Source: Ehretia macrophylla (taxonomy: Eukaryota; Streptophyta; Magnoliopsida; Boraginales; Ehretiaceae). From it: a stretch of DNA of 64,000 nucleotides. Below the pieces are notes generated by a model that made no database searches, was not told the DNA's origin, and was given only the letters and a program-made list of their open reading frames with translations. Of this stretch, positions 1-11,468 are shown in pieces. Every line of letters begins with the position of its first letter. The stretch's first letter is position 1. The position numbers were made by a program, and so were the translations under genes. Location: NCBI GenBank assembly GCA_037974665.1, contig CM075765.1:14627501-14691500 (forward strand). The letters run 5' to 3'.

Positions 1-471
1 CAAGAAGACAAAGAAAAGAAGGATATAAGCAGCATAGATTAGAATTCAATCTCTGCAAAATGTGAGTTTTAAATTCCTTCAGCATCTAACTTTAACGCTA
101 AAATGCCTATCATTGAGGACAATCTCATCATGCTGGGATAAGAACTTATACATCTTAGGCCACAGCTCTAATCAATGGAGTTCTTCTTCAGGCCATCATC
201 AGCCATCTTCATCCTCGAACTCTTCAGGCAAACCACCAGCCAGTGCAGCCACTATCTCGAGTGATCAGACCGAGTTGATAGATAGGCAGAGACACATACA
301 ACATCAGTAAACAGAAAAATCACAGCCCGGCCAATATATGCTTACTCCAAAATGGTCATATGGTAAGTTCACAACTAATGTTTGCTTTCCCAAAATGAGA
401 TCATCCACGCTGAACTTAATTAACACAGTAAAAGAACCTTATGGCCGCACTCTCTGTCTGCCTTATCTTAT
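1..471. other. Left-edge flank, possible terminal exon
   Basis: The plus strand holds an open frame at 62-310 rich in Ser, Gln and His. It ends in a stop and has an acceptor-like TTCCTTCAG just after position 70. I do not recognise the product. It could be the last exon of a plus-strand gene or a chance frame inside the intron of the UBP3/4-like gene to the right. No UBP exon 2 sequence was seen here on the minus strand. Confidence 0.2.
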
Positions 472-476
472 AATAT

Positions 477-729
477 TGTTGGTTGACAAGAATCAAATCT
501 TGATTGATTGATTGATTGATTGTAAATATAGAAATTCCATATCCAGGATTTACCTAATATTGATTGATTTCGTCTTTGTAGGAATTCCCTAGAATTAAGG
601 AGTAGAATTAGTGCATAGATTGATTTGATTTAGAATATTTCCATGTATAGTGGCTGACCAATTTGTATAAATAGGGGTTCTACCCTAAGATCAAATACAT
701 AAGTTTTTCCGCAAATAATTGTTTCAACT
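477..729 (+). repeat. 5' LTR of Copia 1
   Basis: This 253 bp LTR begins TGTTGG and ends CAACT, next to the primer site. A TATAAATA box lies at 666-673. A GATT microsatellite near its start differs in length from the 3' LTR. Confidence 0.9.
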
Positions 730-742
730 TGGTATCAAGAGC
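730..742 (+). promoter_or_regulatory. Primer binding site of Copia 1
   Basis: TGGTATCAAGAGC directly follows the 5' LTR. It matches the usual initiator tRNA-Met site TGGTATCAGAGC apart from one extra base. Confidence 0.8.
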
Positions 743-805
743 AGGTTAAAAACCTAGCCACCACATCCCTCAAGAACCAGAAAAATTATTCCCACCATTA
801 TCCCA

Positions 806-1734
806 ATGGCAGAAGACTGCAAGACATCTTATGGAGGAGTTTTATCTTCCTATCAAACCCTAGATCAATCCAATATCCCCATGGTATTCGAAAAACTGAA
901 TTCCACCAATTATGTGAATTGGGCACAATCAGTCAAAGTAACCATTAAAGGGAGGAGCAAACAGGGGTATCTTGATGGAACAAAGAAGAAACCCAAAGGA
1001 GATAAGCAGGCCTTGATCAAATGGGAAGAGGAAAACTCTCAAGTGATGGCATGGCTGATTCAGACAATGCAGGCAACTATAGGGAGGAATTATTTGTTCA
1101 TTGAGGATGCTAGTGAGCTTTGGAAGGCCGTGAAGGAAGCTTTCTCTACAGGAGGCAATGACGGCTCTATGTATGAGCTTGAGAATCAAATCCGGGAATT
1201 CCATCAAGGAGAAACAGATGTCAACACCTATTATAGCACCTTGAAAGGACTTTGGCAGGACTTGATTATTACCAAAGCTTGGAGCTAGATGGTGTACAGC
1301 TTTACTTGAAGGTCACTAAATTGATGGAAAAAGGTAGGACTTATAAATTCCTAGCTGGTCTCCGTTCTGAGTTTGATAATATTTGCTCTATGGTGATTAG
1401 TCGAACACCTTTTCCAACACTTGCTGAGGTGTTTTTTGCTGTGAGAACTGAGGAGATGAGGAGAAAAGCCATGCCAAAGGAGAGGAATATGGAAACTTTG
1501 GGAATGAAAGCAAGGAAGGACTGGAAAAATTCAGATAAGAAGAAGAGGGATTCCAAAGATGATCTTTGGTGTGATCATTGCAATAAGCCTAGGCATGATA
1601 GGGCTACTTGTTGGGTTCTTCATGGGATACCTGAGTCAAAGAATAAGGGCAAGCAAGTGGCTGCACATGTGGCAGAAACAACTACAAAAAAGGAAGAACT
1701 TGAGACTGCTTTCAGCAAACAACAAATGGCATAA
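806..1734 (+). pseudogene. gag region of Copia 1
   Basis: The product resembles plant Copia Gag. An N-terminal part has the signature LNSTNYVNWAQSVK, and a zinc-knuckle-like segment with CDHCN and CWVLHG follows near 1565-1625. Gag forms the virus-like particle and binds the element RNA. It is part of a broken element. Confidence 0.75.
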
Positions 1735-2994
1735 TTGTTGAGGATGTTGAATCTTCGTACAAAAGTTCATGCTTCTAAAACTGGTGGTAAAGTAAAATCT
1801 GTTCTTTCTACTTTTGCAAGCACAAATAATTCAGCGTGGATTGTAGATTCTGGTGCATCTGATCATATGACAGGGAATAGTACCTTGTTCTCTACTTATT
1901 CCCCATGTCTTGGTAATTTTGAGTTACAGTGGCTGGACAAGGAACAATCAAGATTTCTAATGCTTTATATTTGAAGGATGCGCTACATGTCCCTCAACTT
2001 TCTATTGATTTAATCTCAGCACATAAATTAAGCAGGCAATTAAAATGTTTAGTCTGTTTTTCTGAGATTGATTGTTTTCTTCAGGATCTAACCTCACTGC
2101 AGAAGAGTGGTCTTGCTGAAGAGGAAAACGGATTGTACCTAGTGAAGCAGAATAAGAAGCGGCAAATGTCCTCCAACTTTCATGGAACAAAACAGGAAGG
2201 TAATCCTCCAGATGTGTGGTTATGGCGTAGACGTCTTGGTCACCCATCTTTTGAAGTTCTTAGAAAATATTTTCCTAGCTTAATAAGTTCATCTGATGTA
2301 ACAAAATTCCATTGTGATGTGTGTGAGATTGCTAAGCATCATCGTGTTTCCTATCCTTCTAGTGAAAATAATACTCTTCCTTTTTCCATTATCCATTCTA
2401 ATGTTTGGGGACCATGTCGTACTACTAGTCTTTTTGGTCATTGGTGGTTTGTAACTTTTATTGATGAACATACTAGACGTATGTGGGTATATCTGATGCG
2501 TGACAAATCTGAGGTGTTTTCATTGTTTGTCACCTTTTACAACATGATTTCTAACCTCTTTGCACAAAAATCAGAATATTACACAGTGACCAAGGTAGAG
2601 AATATGTCAATAATGACTTTAAGAAATTCTTTACCGAAAAATGCATTGTTCACCATATGTCGTGTGTTTATACTTCTCCACAAAATGGACTTTCTGAAAG
2701 GAAAAACCATCATCTTCTTAATGTGACTTGAAGTTTATTGTTCACACATAATGTTCCTAAGCATTTTTGGGGCGATGCCCTACTCACAGCTGTCTATTTG
2801 ATAAATCGGTTGCCATCTAAGGTTTTGAACTTTCAATCACCTCATGAAAAATTATCTTCTTTGTTTCCTTTTGTTTGGTTCTTCTCAAATCTAGCCCTAA
2901 GGGTGTTCGAATGTGTGGCTTTCGTTCATAATGTCTCTGAAAATTTGGTAAACTCGAGCCACGAGCTATAAAATGTGTATTCTTGGGTTATTCT
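1735..2994 (+). pseudogene. Protease and integrase part of Copia 1
   Basis: The protease core WIVDSGASDHMTG lies near 1838-1876. The pre-integrase zinc region (LWRRRLGHPSFE, then CDVCEIAKHH) is at about 2218-2345, and integrase core sequence follows. These enzymes cut the polyprotein and insert the cDNA. The region is decayed and is interrupted at 2994 by the nested solo LTR. Confidence 0.75.
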
Positions 2995-5225
2995 TGTTAG
3001 AGATATGTCCTAATACTACATATTTGGATAACATAATTTGAGGCATTTTGACATTAACTTGTACTTTTAAGGTAGTATTGTCTATGTGTTTGTATAACAT
3101 ATTGACATTCTAATGACATTCATATTCTTTGTTTTTTTTATATGAATGTGCCTCTAATGTTTTTCATAAAAGAAATATATTCTGAAAATGTTTAGATTAT
3201 CTTGGCATGTTTCTTTAATATGATAAACATTCAAATATATTCATAATCCTTAGATTATTGTACCGAGACTAATATATATATTATAGATTATCACATGTAT
3301 TGTTACCTTTGATTAATATTTGATATTAATGATAAAAGATGGTGAGCCACGTGCCATAACAGCATAAGATACGATAAACAAATGTGTGAATGATTATTAA
3401 TGGAATAGATCATTGAATGTGACATGAATAATAAATTACATGACTTCGGATTAATTATTTATTATTCATTGCGATTGTGTATGTAATCCTTTGACTTGAG
3501 AAATTACGACTGTCATATGTATTAGGGTTTAATACTTGCGCTTGGACAATGCTTGTCTTTATCAATAAAGATAGGTTACGGCCTTGTGCAGATTATTCTT
3601 CTAGTATTCAGCAAAAAAAAAAAAAAAAGATTATTCTTCTAGTATAAGGACTGACAGGTAATTGTCAAGATATGATCCATCAACCTCTAGAATGAGACGA
3701 TATCCTACGCGATCTAAGTTTGGTTGTTGAATGAGGAAGCCCTTGGCCGAAGGCATGAATGATGGAAAGGGATTTTTCCATGTGTCATATCTCATTCCAC
3801 CATTTGGATCTAAGCATCGTTTCGAGTCTATGAACTTAATCAGATCATGGTTCTTGCTCGACGGGACGATTAATGAAAAGATTGGATTGCACGGTAATCT
3901 GCGACCATAAATAGATTCACTTGAATAGGACTTCATTACTTTATAAATTATCTTGATATGTTATTTGTTAGAACGTCACTCAAGAACTCTGAGGGTGTTT
4001 TGAGAATGACGGGAGACATTCTCTAAACAAATAGAAAAAGGTTTGATTAACGTTGAAAGGGTTCAATGTTTCCTCAATGCTATATAACAGTGAATCTAGA
4101 AAGTCACACACAATAAAGTACTCGTGAATGGTTTTCTTATTGAGCTTGCTTGTACCTTGTGTCTATTTGATTGTTAAAGTGTTAACAATTATTTTTGCTT
4201 CTCTTGAATTGTTAAGGAGTTAACAATGATGTAATTAACCATTACATGTTAATAGAACCATTAAATGTTAATTGGGCCAACGAGTAATTATTATTAATTG
4301 TAAGGGCTAATGTGCAAATATGAAAAAGTTGTTTCCATAATTTTAAGTAATGGTAATTAGCTTAAATTATGTATTTGCACAATTAGAAGATTAACTAATT
4401 ATAAGTGTATAATTAATCTTCCAAAATAAAGATACCATTTGCTTGGATATCGTTTAGCCACATCAACATATTTCTAACCAAGTCTTATTTATGAGATAAA
4501 TAAAATACATGGCTAGAAATAAAACATATCACACGTTACTACACTTGTGGTATAGAATTAATTGGCCTTAGATATTTTGCTTGATGGCTTATAAGATAAG
4601 CTAGGCAAAGCATTAGATCATATTAGTTTTTTCATCTTTTTGGTTGTTCTTGGACGTCAAAAGCAAGAAGAAAAGAAGAAGACTATTTCTACTTCTTCAT
4701 AAGAAACAAACCACATTTTTTCTTCTTATTATTCATTGCTTGGTTCGGCTAGGCTAAGAAGAAAAATAAGGAGATGATTTCTTCATCATCTTCATGAGAG
4801 AGACATTCGGCTACAAGATAGAGAAAAATGGTTTTGCTTCTATTTTTGCATGCAAGCTCAAATACAATATCTTCCATGGGTTAGCTAGCACGTATATCCG
4901 GAGAAGATGATGGATGCCTTTCTTTGCTTGTGTGGACGGACTAGACCTCTTGCACTTGTGAGAGAACCGGTCTTCGATCGAGTGAGGAAAGCTAGTTCAT
5001 TTTGAGCTTCGTGTCTAGGCTTCAAGAGGTATTTTTCTATGTCTACCTCTTGTTTATAAATATACTTACTATATTTGTTTTGGATATGTTAATCACATGA
5101 TATCAAGGTTGGGATTTTTGGATGAACATCGAGCTTCGTACTTAAGAAATTTTTTGAATTTCAGTTTTTTTGCTTCCGCTAGTTTCTTAGCTATATGATG
5201 TTCATATCTCCAAATGGTCCTTTCA
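2995..5225 (+). mobile_element. Solo LTR (2.2 kb) nested in Copia 1
   Basis: The sequence begins TGTTAGAGATATG and ends CCTTTCA. It is flanked by a perfect 5 bp duplication ATTCT at 2990-2994 and 5226-5230. Joining the flanks gives continuous Copia integrase context, so this is an insertion. No coding domains are seen, so I call it a solo LTR left by recombination between the two LTRs of a larger element. Its length and ends resemble the other long solo LTR at 24830-44867, but the sequences differ. Confidence 0.8.
3591..3644 (+). mobile_element. Minimal poly(A) retroposon with 16 bp TSD
   Basis: The 16-mer GATTATTCTTCTAGTA occurs at 3591-3606 and again at 3629-3644. Between the copies are only TTCAGC and 16 A residues. 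This is the pattern of a LINE-driven insertion that copied little more than a poly(A) tail. Confidence 0.7.
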
Positions 5226-5230
5226 ATTCT

Positions 5231-7423
5231 GTCTCATAAAGGTTATAGGTGTTATTGCCCCTCTTCTTGCACGCTTTTCATCAGCTATGATATCTCTTTT
5301 CACGAGACTATTCCTTTCTATGACACAGTTGGCCAATAGGAGGAACAAATTAGTATTCTACCTGAGAATACAAGAGCTAACCAGATGTGGTTTTCTAACT
5401 TGACTTTAGATCCGAGCCAGTGTTACAGTCCAATAGTTTCAAAACATACCCAGACACCTGAGAAACTTAACAACCCAAAAGGAGATACATCTGGAAATAT
5501 AGAGACAAAAGGTGCTGAGAATATAAATTTAGGAGGAGTTTCCACTGATTCTGAGGAAAATTCAGCAAGTGGTTTGGCTGATGTTGAGCACAATTATATC
5601 ACCTATTAGAGAAGGTCAAGAAAGGGTGATCTAGCAAGTGCACAAGTTGAACATGAGAGGGTACAATTTGTTTCTTCTTCAACAATGCTACTTGATGCAG
5701 TTGTGGAAAAGATCCCTAAAGGTAATAATTTGAACTCAGATTTAGACATTGACATTTGTTTGCCTATTACAGTAAGAAAGGGTGTACGGTCATGCACTAA
5801 ACATCCAATGTCCCAGTATGTGTCATATGAGAAGCTCGGACCATCCCTTCAAGCATTCACGACGAGTGTGGATAGTATATCCATTCCACAAGATATCCAT
5901 GAAGCTTTACAGCATGAACAATGGAGAAAAGCTGTAAATGAGGAGTTGGAGGCTTTAAAAAAGAACCAAACGTGAAAAGTCTGTGTACTACCAAGGGGGA
6001 AGAAAACTGTTGGGTGTCGCTGGGTATTCACTGTTAAATACAAAGAAGATGGAGCAATAGAGCAATATAAAGCACGACTAGTTGCTAAGGGGTATACTCA
6101 GACTTCAGGTATTGATTATTTTGAAACCTTATCTCCTGTGGCCAAAATTAATACAGTAAGAATTCTGCTCTCTATTGTTGTAAATCTTGATTGGGAGCTG
6201 CACTAGTATGATGTGAAGAATTCCTTTTACCTGGGCAGTTAGAGGAAGAAGTATATACGGACATTCCACCAGGCCTTGGAGGAAAAGAGCTTGATAGGAA
6301 AGTGTGTCATCTGCAGAAATCCTTGTATAGATTAAAACAATCGTCGAGAGCTTGGTTTGGGAGATTCACTAAGTTCATGAAGGCCCGAGGATATAGACAA
6401 AGTCAAGGAGATCACACTCTCTTTATTAAACACTCAAGAGAAGGTAAAATGGCCATCCTTATAGTCTATGTCGATGATATTATTGTTACTGGAGATGACA
6501 ATGAGAAAATCAGAGAGTTGAAGAACAAAATGTCTCAGGAATTTGAAATTAAGGATCTAGGAAATCTGAAATATTTCCTGGGCATAGAAGTAGCAAGATC
6601 GAAGCATGGAATTTTTATTACCCAACGGAAATATGTTATGGACTTGTTAAATGAGGTTGGAATGCTAGGTGGAAGACCCGCAGGTACTCCTATAGAAGCT
6701 AATTTGAAACTCCAAATTTCTGAAGAAAATGATGGAGTAAACAAGGGGAGATATCAACAGCTAGTTGGAAAATTAATCTACCTATCACATACCAGGCCAG
6801 ATATAGCATTTGTTGTAAGCTATGTGAGTAGATTTATGCAATGTCCTAGCAAAGAACATGTTGATGCTGTGAATAGGATTCTAAGATATTTGAAAACATG
6901 TCCTGGGAAAGATATTTTGTACAAGAAACAAGAAAGTTTGGATGTGGAAGTCTATACTAATTCAGATTGGGCTGGATCCATTGATGACAGGAGATCTACA
7001 ACTGGACATTGTGCATTCCTAGCTGGAAATTTAGTAACTTGGAAGAGCAAAAAACAAAATGTTGTTCCTTGATCAAGTACAGAAGCAGAATTTCGAGCAT
7101 TAGCAAAAGGATTAGATGAATTGTTGTGGATTAAGTTGATTCTTAAAGATCTGAAGATAGAACCAACAAGAACAACAAGACTCTACTGTGATAATAAATC
7201 TACAATATCTTTAGCTCATAATCCAATCCAACATAACATGACAAAACATATTGAAATTGATAGAGACTTTATCAAAGAAAAGGTGGAAATCAGGGAAGAG
7301 CGTATTCCGTATATTCCAACAAAACAACAATCAGCTGATGTGTTCACAAAAGGACTTGACATGAAGACATACAGTGCATTGATAGAGAAGCTAGGAATGA
7401 TTAACCTCTATTCTCTAGCTTGA
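5231..7423 (+). pseudogene. Integrase end, RT and RNase H of Copia 1
   Basis: Integrase C-terminal sequence is followed by reverse transcriptase, with SLYRLKQSSRAWF and the catalytic-type YVDDIIVTGDD near 6466-6500. RNase H follows, with the typical Copia stretch RPDIAF, SDWAGS and STTGHCAFL at about 6790-7020, and ends near 7423. The region would make cDNA from the element RNA, but it is part of a broken element. Confidence 0.85.
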
Positions 7424-7430
7424 GAAGGAG
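7422..7430 (+). promoter_or_regulatory. Polypurine tract of Copia 1
   Basis: GAGAAGGAG lies immediately before the 3' LTR, where plus-strand DNA priming occurs in LTR elements. Confidence 0.7.
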
Positions 7431-7714
7431 TGTTGGCTGACAAGAATCAAATCTTGATTGATTGATTGATGGATTGACAACATCTTGATTGATTGATTGA
7501 TTGATTGTAAATATAGAAAGTCCATATCTAAGATTTACCTAATATTGATTGATTTCATCTTTGTAGGAATTCCCTAGAATTAAGGACTAGAATTAGTGCA
7601 TAAATTGATTTGATTTAGAATATTTTAATGTATAGTGGCTGACCAATTTGTATAAATAGGGGTTCTACCCTAAGATCAAATACATAAGTTTTTCCGCAAA
7701 TAATTGTTTCAACT
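7431..7714 (+). repeat. 3' LTR of Copia 1
   Basis: This 284 bp LTR matches 477-729 except for about 9 substitutions and an extra block of about 31 bp in the GATT-repeat zone. The target duplication AATAT follows. Confidence 0.9.
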
Positions 7715-7719
7715 AATAT

Positions 7720-8283
7720 ATTATAACTTCAACTTTATGGTAAAAAATTTATCAAATTCATTTCTTCCATTGCGGGTATTCATGGCATTATACTCTAAGT
7801 TAATACATCACCATAAGAAATGGAACTTTTGCATCCAAAAAGTCACCATACAACAACTAGTTGACTAAATTTTCAGCAAAATGAAAGATGGAAAGTCGTA
7901 TATTTCTCCAAGTTCAATTTTGATATCATCATTCCTACACCCCGACTCATATATCTACATCAAACTATTAAAAATCCAAAATTTATGTCTAAAACGCCAC
8001 ATTATGAACCCATAATCATCATAAATCAACATTATCTAACTTCAGGTTAACAATTCAGCAAACAAATACCAAGCTGCAAAACCCTAAACAAAACGAACCG
8101 ATGAGAAAATTCCATTAAAGTACACACATTCCACACCAATTACAAAACGTAAATTCAATCATTAAGAAAATAAATCAATGACTGTTCCAATTATCAAACA
8201 ATATACAACAAAATTTCATTAATTACATTAGAACAATATACATTAATGCATATATATAGAGAGAGAGAAAAAAAAGCTAAAAC
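7720..8283 (-). other. Intron 1 sequence of the UBP3/4-like gene
   Basis: This AT-rich stretch without coding potential lies between the Copia 1 insertion and the splice donor of the UBP exon. The intron begins with GT on the minus strand at 8283-8282, directly after CTTCAG. I found no second exon here. Confidence 0.6.
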
Positions 8284-8400
8284 CTGAAGAACGCTGTTGC
8301 AGTAGCAAGTATTGCCGAAATTCTCGAGGCCAAAGTACCGTTCGCCTTCGGGGAACTGATCGCCCAATGCCTTCTCGAGCTTCGAGCCCCCCGCTCCCAT
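8284..8400 (-). CDS. UBP3/UBP4-like ubiquitin-specific protease, exon 1
   Basis: This exon encodes 39 residues from an ATG at 8400 on the minus strand. It closely resembles the N-terminus of Arabidopsis UBP3/UBP4, including [19 protein letters not shown] and the catalytic Cys box [13 protein letters not shown], whose first Cys is the nucleophile of the USP family. Such enzymes remove ubiquitin from proteins. The N-terminal MGA is also conserved and may be a myristoylation site. The exon ends in CAG followed by a GT donor. The remaining exons are not in the window: the intron runs into Copia 1 and on toward position 1. A second Copia element sits about 325 bp upstream of the start. The gene may be intact with a large intron or may be an orphan exon; the window cannot decide. 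Confidence 0.85.
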
Positions 8401-8720
8401 CTCTCTCTCTCTCTCAGTTCATTCCCCGCTTTTTCTCTTTCTTTCTCTCTCTAAAATATATATATATATATATATATATGTATATTATATAACCTCTTTC
8501 TCTCTCTATATCAATCTGCTTATATATATGTGTATATGTATGTATCTGTAATTGATTGAGAATTTTGCGGAGATTAGGGTTTGTTTGAGATGTTAATTGC
8601 AAATCGATTGAAGAAGAAATGAGAATTTAGTAATAAATGTTAACTAAACAAAAAAGAGAGGTAAAGAAAAAGTAAAAATAGCATCAGCGGTATATTAATT
8701 ATGTGAAGAAGAAAAAAAAC
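8401..8720 (-). promoter_or_regulatory. 5' leader and proximal promoter of the UBP-like gene
   Basis: A CT-rich run (8401-8415) next to the start codon and an (AT)n microsatellite (about 8455-8479) are typical of plant 5' leaders. The Copia 2 insertion truncates this upstream region at 8721. Confidence 0.5.
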
Positions 8721-8725
8721 AATAT

Positions 8726-8970
8726 TGTTATGAAATATCGATTGGTGGATATTCACTATCAATCTAAGTAACTTACAAGTAGTAGTGTAAGCAGCTTACA
8801 ATTATCAGCAGCTTACAAGAAGCAGTGTAAGTAACTTGCAGTCATCAGCTACTAGCTTCTGAAACTTTATAAATAGATAAGTATAATTGAAATGTAAATC
8901 ATTCAAAAATCAATAACAGTATCAATTTTCTCTCTATACTATTATTCTCTTTTGCAATTAATTTATAACA
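8726..8970 (+). repeat. 5' LTR of Copia 2
   Basis: This 245 bp LTR holds a cluster of short repeats built on AGCAGCTTACAAG and a TATAAATAGA box near 8869. The 3' LTR has more copies of the short repeat. Confidence 0.9.
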
Positions 8971-8986
8971 CGTTATCAGCACGAGA
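8971..8986 (+). promoter_or_regulatory. Primer binding region of Copia 2
   Basis: CGTTATCAGCACGAGA follows the LTR end ATAACA. The same LTR-end and primer arrangement recurs at 9751-9766 inside the repeat. Confidence 0.6.
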
Positions 8987-9018
8987 CTCTACATACTTTA
9001 GTTTGGCAAGATCTCAAG

Positions 9019-9402
9019 ATGAAAGACGAAGATATATGTCTGACAGATAGTGCAACAACACATACTATATTACGTGATAAAACGTATTTTGTTACTTTAC
9101 TTTCTACCTCAACTAATGTATTTACTATTTCTGGTTCTACCAATCTGATAGAGGGCTCTAGAAGACCTCATTTCATGTTACCTAATGACACAAAATTTGA
9201 CATTGCTAGTGCACTGTATTCAAGCAAATTCGGAAGAAATTTGCTAAGTTTTAAAGATATTCGTCGGAATGGATATCATATTGAAACTGCAAATGAAGGT
9301 GATAAAGAGTATCTTTATATCACTTCTTTGAATTCATGCCAGAAGCATGTATTAGAAAAACTTCCTGCTCTTTGCTCTGGATTATACCAAACAACTATAT
9401 GA
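9019..9402 (+). pseudogene. Protease region of Copia 2, first copy
   Basis: The 127-residue frame starts at the ATG and contains the protease-type core CLTDSATTHTILRDK and the conserved segment YSSKFGRNLLSFKDIRRNGY seen in plant Copia polyproteins. Its second copy is at 9799-10182. Both belong to the broken element. Confidence 0.75.
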
Positions 9403-9798
9403 GCGGTTGCAACAATGCAGTGCAAAAGCAAATGTATGATGATCCTAATACTTTCATGCTTTGGCATGATTGCCTTGGTCATCCAGGGGCAACAGTGATG
9501 CGTCTAATAATTGAGAACTCGCTTGGGCATTCTTTAAAGAACCAGTAGATTCTTTTGCCAAGTAATTAATAACAGTATCAATTATCAGCAGCTTACAAGA
9601 AGCAGTGTAAGTAACTTGCAGTCATCAGCTACTAGCTTCTGAAACTTTATAAATAGATAAGTATAATTGAAATGTAAATCATTCAAAAATCAATAACAGT
9701 ATCAATTTTCTCTCTATACTATTATTCTCTTTTGCAATTAATTTATAACACGTTATCAGCACGAGACTCTACATACTTTAGTTTGGCAAGATCTCAAG

Positions 9799-10182
9799 AT
9801 GAAAGACGAAGATATATGTCTGACAGATAGTGCAACAACACATACTATATTACGTGATAAAACGTATTTTGTTACTTTACTTTCTACCTCAACTAATGTA
9901 TTTACTATTTCTGGTTCTACCAATCTGATAGAGGGCTCTAGAAGACCTCATTTCATGTTACCTAATGACACAAAATTTGACATTGCTAGTGCACTGTATT
10001 CAAGCAAATTCGGAAGAAATTTGCTAAGTTTTAAAGATATTCGTCGGAATGGATATCATATTGAAACTGCAAATGAAGGTGATAAAGAGTATCTTTATAT
10101 CACTTCTTTGAATTCATGCCAGAAGCATGTATTAGAAAAACTTCCTGCTCTTTGCTCTGGATTATACCAAACAACTATATGA
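9799..10182 (+). pseudogene. Protease region of Copia 2, second copy
   Basis: The translation is identical to that of 9019-9402. This copy leads on into the pre-integrase region (MLWHDRLGHPGATVM near 10230) and integrase. Confidence 0.75.
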
Positions 10183-10199
10183 GCGGTTGCAACAATGCA

Positions 10200-11468
10200 G
10201 TGCAAAAGCAAATGTATGATGATCCTAATACTTTCATGCTTTGGCATGATCGCCTTGGTCATCCAGGGGCAACAGTGATGCGTCTAATAATTGAGAACTC
10301 GCTTGGGCATTCTTTAAAGAACCAGTAGATTCTTTTGCCAAGTAATTATCCATGTGTCGCATGTTCTCAAGGCAAATTAATTGTGAGACCATCTCCAACC
10401 AAAGTTGCTTTTGAGACCCCTACATTCTTGGATCGAATTCAAGGAGATATTTGTGGACCTATTCATCAACCATGTGGACTATTTTATTATTTCATGGGTC
10501 TTATAGATGCATCAACTAGATAGTCACATGTTTGTCTACTTTCTTCTAGAAATCATGCATTTGCTAAACTTCTCGCTTTGATAATCCGATTGAGGTCACA
10601 ATTTCCTGATCATCCTATTAAAACAATTCGCCTTGATAATGCTGGTGAGTTTTCATCTAAAGCATTTGATGATTATTGCATGTCTATTGGAGTTGAGATT
10701 GAACATCCCGTCCCTCATGTGCATACTCAAAATGGTTTAGTTGAATCATTTATCAAGCGACTTCAATTAATTGCAAAACCTTTACTTATGAGATCTAAAC
10801 TCCCTATATTAGCTTGGGGGCATGCCATTCTATATGCTGATGCATTGATTCGTATAAAACCTGTAATATATCATAAATATTCTCCTTTACAACTTGTGCA
10901 TGATTATCCACGGAATATTTCTCATTTACGTGTTTTTGGTTGTGCGGTACTAGTTCTAATAGTACCAACACAACGTAGTAAAATGGGACCACAAAGGCAA
11001 CTTGGAGTTTATGTTGGATTTGATTCTCCATCTATTATTCGATATATGGAACCCCTTATAGGTGATCTGTTTAGAGCACGCTTTACAGATTGTCACTTTA
11101 ATGAGACTCTCTTCCCATCATTAGGGGGAGAAAAATCGCAACTAGAAATACAGCGTGACATATCTTGGAATGCGTCATCATTGTCGCATTTGGATCCAAG
11201 AACTAAACAATGTGAACTTGAAGTTCAAAGGATTATTCATTTGCAGAATATTGCAAATAATCTACCAGATACATTAACAGACACAAAGAATATTGTAAAA
11301 TCACATATACCTACAGTGAATGTGCTGGCACGAATTAATGTCCCAGTAGGACATATTGTAAACACAGCAACAAATATATTTAAGGCACCCCAGAAGCGTG
11401 GTAGACCTATCGGTGCAAAAGATACTGTACCCCGGAAAAGGAGGATTCTATACTATCGAGATGCATGA
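10200..11468 (+). pseudogene. Integrase of Copia 2
   Basis: Zinc-binding sequence (WHDRLGHPG, then CVACSQGK) is followed by the core with GDICGPI, IRLDNAGEFSS and HTQNGLVESFIKRL, all typical of Copia integrase. A linker toward reverse transcriptase follows, including the PQKRGRPIGAKD stretch common in this part of plant Copia proteins. Confidence 0.8.

Larger units (their letters stand above)
477..7714 (+). mobile_element. Ty1/Copia LTR retrotransposon 1, broken
   Basis: Paired LTRs lie at 477-729 and 7431-7714, with the 5 bp target duplication AATAT at 472-476 and 7715-7719. A tRNA-Met-type primer site follows the 5' LTR and a purine tract precedes the 3' LTR. Parts in order are gag, protease, integrase, reverse transcriptase and RNase H, which is the Copia order. 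A solo LTR is nested at 2995-5225. The element is a fossil with several breaks. The LTRs differ at about 9 of 253 aligned bases plus one repeat-length difference, suggesting 1-2 million years if a rice-like rate of 1.3e-8 per site per year applies. It appears to sit in intron 1 of the UBP3/4-like gene, in sense opposite to that gene. Confidence 0.92.
8799..10348 (+). repeat. Internal 770 bp direct repeat in Copia 2
   Basis: Unit 8799-9568 recurs at 9579-10348, offset by exactly 780 bp. I noticed only one differing base (9471 against 10251). Each unit starts inside the LTR, so positions 9579-9750 are a partial LTR copy within the element, followed again by primer site and protease region. The 10 bp joint lies in the string AATAACAGTATCAATT, which also occurs in the LTR near 8921. 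Confidence 0.92.

Noticed and set aside
3631-3936. Minus-strand frame of 101 codons as a gene
   Set aside because: It lies in a solo LTR, starts in the duplicated poly(A) scar and matches no family I know. It is best taken as chance.
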